Positions 63,318 through 64,000 of a stretch of DNA of 64,000 bases are shown one piece after another. The notes beneath the pieces are model-generated. The model was given only the letters and a program-made list of their open reading frames with translations, was not told the origin of the DNA and did no database searches. Where the stretch lies: the NCBI GenBank assembly GCA_963662175.1, contig OY759217.1, positions 19,222,562-19,286,561 on the forward strand, given 5' to 3'. The position numbers and the translations under genes are program-made. This DNA is from Aradus depressus. Taxonomy: Eukaryota > Arthropoda > Insecta > Hemiptera > Aradidae. Within the stretch, counting starts at the first letter, position 1, and every line of letters begins with the position of its first letter.

Positions 63318-63400
63318 AATTGTATCTTCCAGAATTTCTGCCATGCTTTCGGCACTGAGTGTGCCTTCTTCAGGGCCTGTATTGACATACATACATTATC
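63318..63400 (-). ncRNA. degenerate hammerhead-like Penelope terminus
   Basis: Minus strand: AGGCC, CTGAAGA, extra A, stem II GGCAC/GTGCC, GAAA, then GCATGGC. Stem II is perfect, but stem III and the U-H cleavage site are not recognisable, so it is probably inactive. Confidence 0.35.
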
Positions 63401-63599
63401 AGTGAGTTTATATATATATACTAGAATTGAATAAAGATATGCCACTAAAATTTAATGTGATTAAACCAACAAAATCTATATCATGAGCCAAGTTTTCATG
63501 TAATTAGCTGTAGTGTAATATCTTTACTAAATTATAGCATATTCAAATCCCGAAAGCTTAGCAGAAATTCTACAAGTTTGTTTTAATCGACCTGATCTC

Positions 63600-64000
63600 T
63601 TCACATTTCTATTACATCCTTGGTCAATATTAGCCTCTGAATTGTAGTTAGATCCCTTCTTGAATATTGCTGTGTGATTGATAGTCTCCAGAATGTCAAT
63701 GTAAGTTTCTTCGTTACTGCAATTTCAGATCTGACTCCCTCAGATCCCATTGTCTACACTAACCTATAGTACTCCCTCAACCTGCATAGTCTGTCTTCTA
63801 GAAGGTATCTTTATGATCTTCTTCTCCTCTATATTGTGATTAGATCCCTTCTTGAACATTGCTGCGTGATTGATAGTCTCCAGAATGTTCAACGTAAGTT
63901 TCTTCGTTAGTGCAATTTAAAATCTAACTCTCCCTCAGATCCCATTATCTACACTAGCCTCGAGTACGAGTCGAGGGGGTCAACTCTAGAGAAAGGTTAG
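63600..64000 (+). pseudogene. LINE C-terminal fragment with about 180-bp tandem unit (runs off the edge)
   Basis: TTAGATCCCTTCTTGAATAT (63648) and TTAGATCCCTTCTTGAACAT (63840) begin two copies of the unit seen inverted at 44455-45010. The plus-strand frame again reads RSLLEYCCVIDSLQN-like text. It continues beyond the window. Confidence 0.6.

Overview
The window looks like insect (arthropod) nuclear DNA. It is AT-rich, has short exons in multi-kilobase introns with GT-AG splice sites, and is dominated by transposable elements: I-like, Jockey-like and RNase H-bearing LINEs, a Gypsy LTR element, mariner, PIF/Harbinger, hAT, Penelope-like elements, two tRNA-derived SINE families and many young tandem arrays. 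I cannot name the species from sequence alone.

Two host protein genes are recognisable, both on the minus strand. (1) An inosine-uridine preferring nucleoside hydrolase starts at 20247 and runs leftwards through five exons (20062-20247, 18926-19115, 17536-17652, 15320-15459, about 3793-3941). Splice phases agree at every junction. Its 11.4-kb intron 4 contains a structurally intact I-like LINE (about 4.9-10.9 kb), an 8 x 119-bp array of apparently identical copies, SINEs and a tRNA-His gene. A second, identical tRNA-His lies in intron 2. The last exon(s) are not found and probably lie left of the window. (2) A family-B, adhesion-type GPCR occupies 34.45 kb to beyond 61.9 kb. Seven in-phase exons encode a glycosylated Pro/Thr/Ser-rich stalk, an acidic linker, all seven transmembrane helices and an acidic cytoplasmic tail with the stop codon. 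The 5' part is off the right edge.

Region by region. 0-1 kb: a Harbinger deletion derivative nested in an AT-rich foldback element. 1.2-2.8 kb: a Penelope-like 3' end with a 540-bp tandem duplication and a hammerhead-ribozyme-like motif. 3-20 kb: the nucleoside hydrolase gene. 21.7-26.4 kb: a complete Gypsy element with identical LTRs, a PBS matching tRNA-Leu, and a textbook -1 frameshift signal. 26.4-34.4 kb: gene-poor intergenic DNA with two hairpin/MITE elements. 34.4-64 kb: the GPCR gene, whose introns hold two mariner relics, two Harbinger derivatives, a hAT derivative, LINE 3' ends, Penelope termini with hammerhead-like cores, SINEs, and arrays of 213, 93, about 48 and about 28 bp. One SINE copy is flanked by 128-bp direct repeats, far longer than an ordinary target-site duplication.

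Most long reading frames that do not belong to these elements are accidental. This includes those inside the 27-bp and 48-bp arrays, which stay open because the period is a multiple of three.
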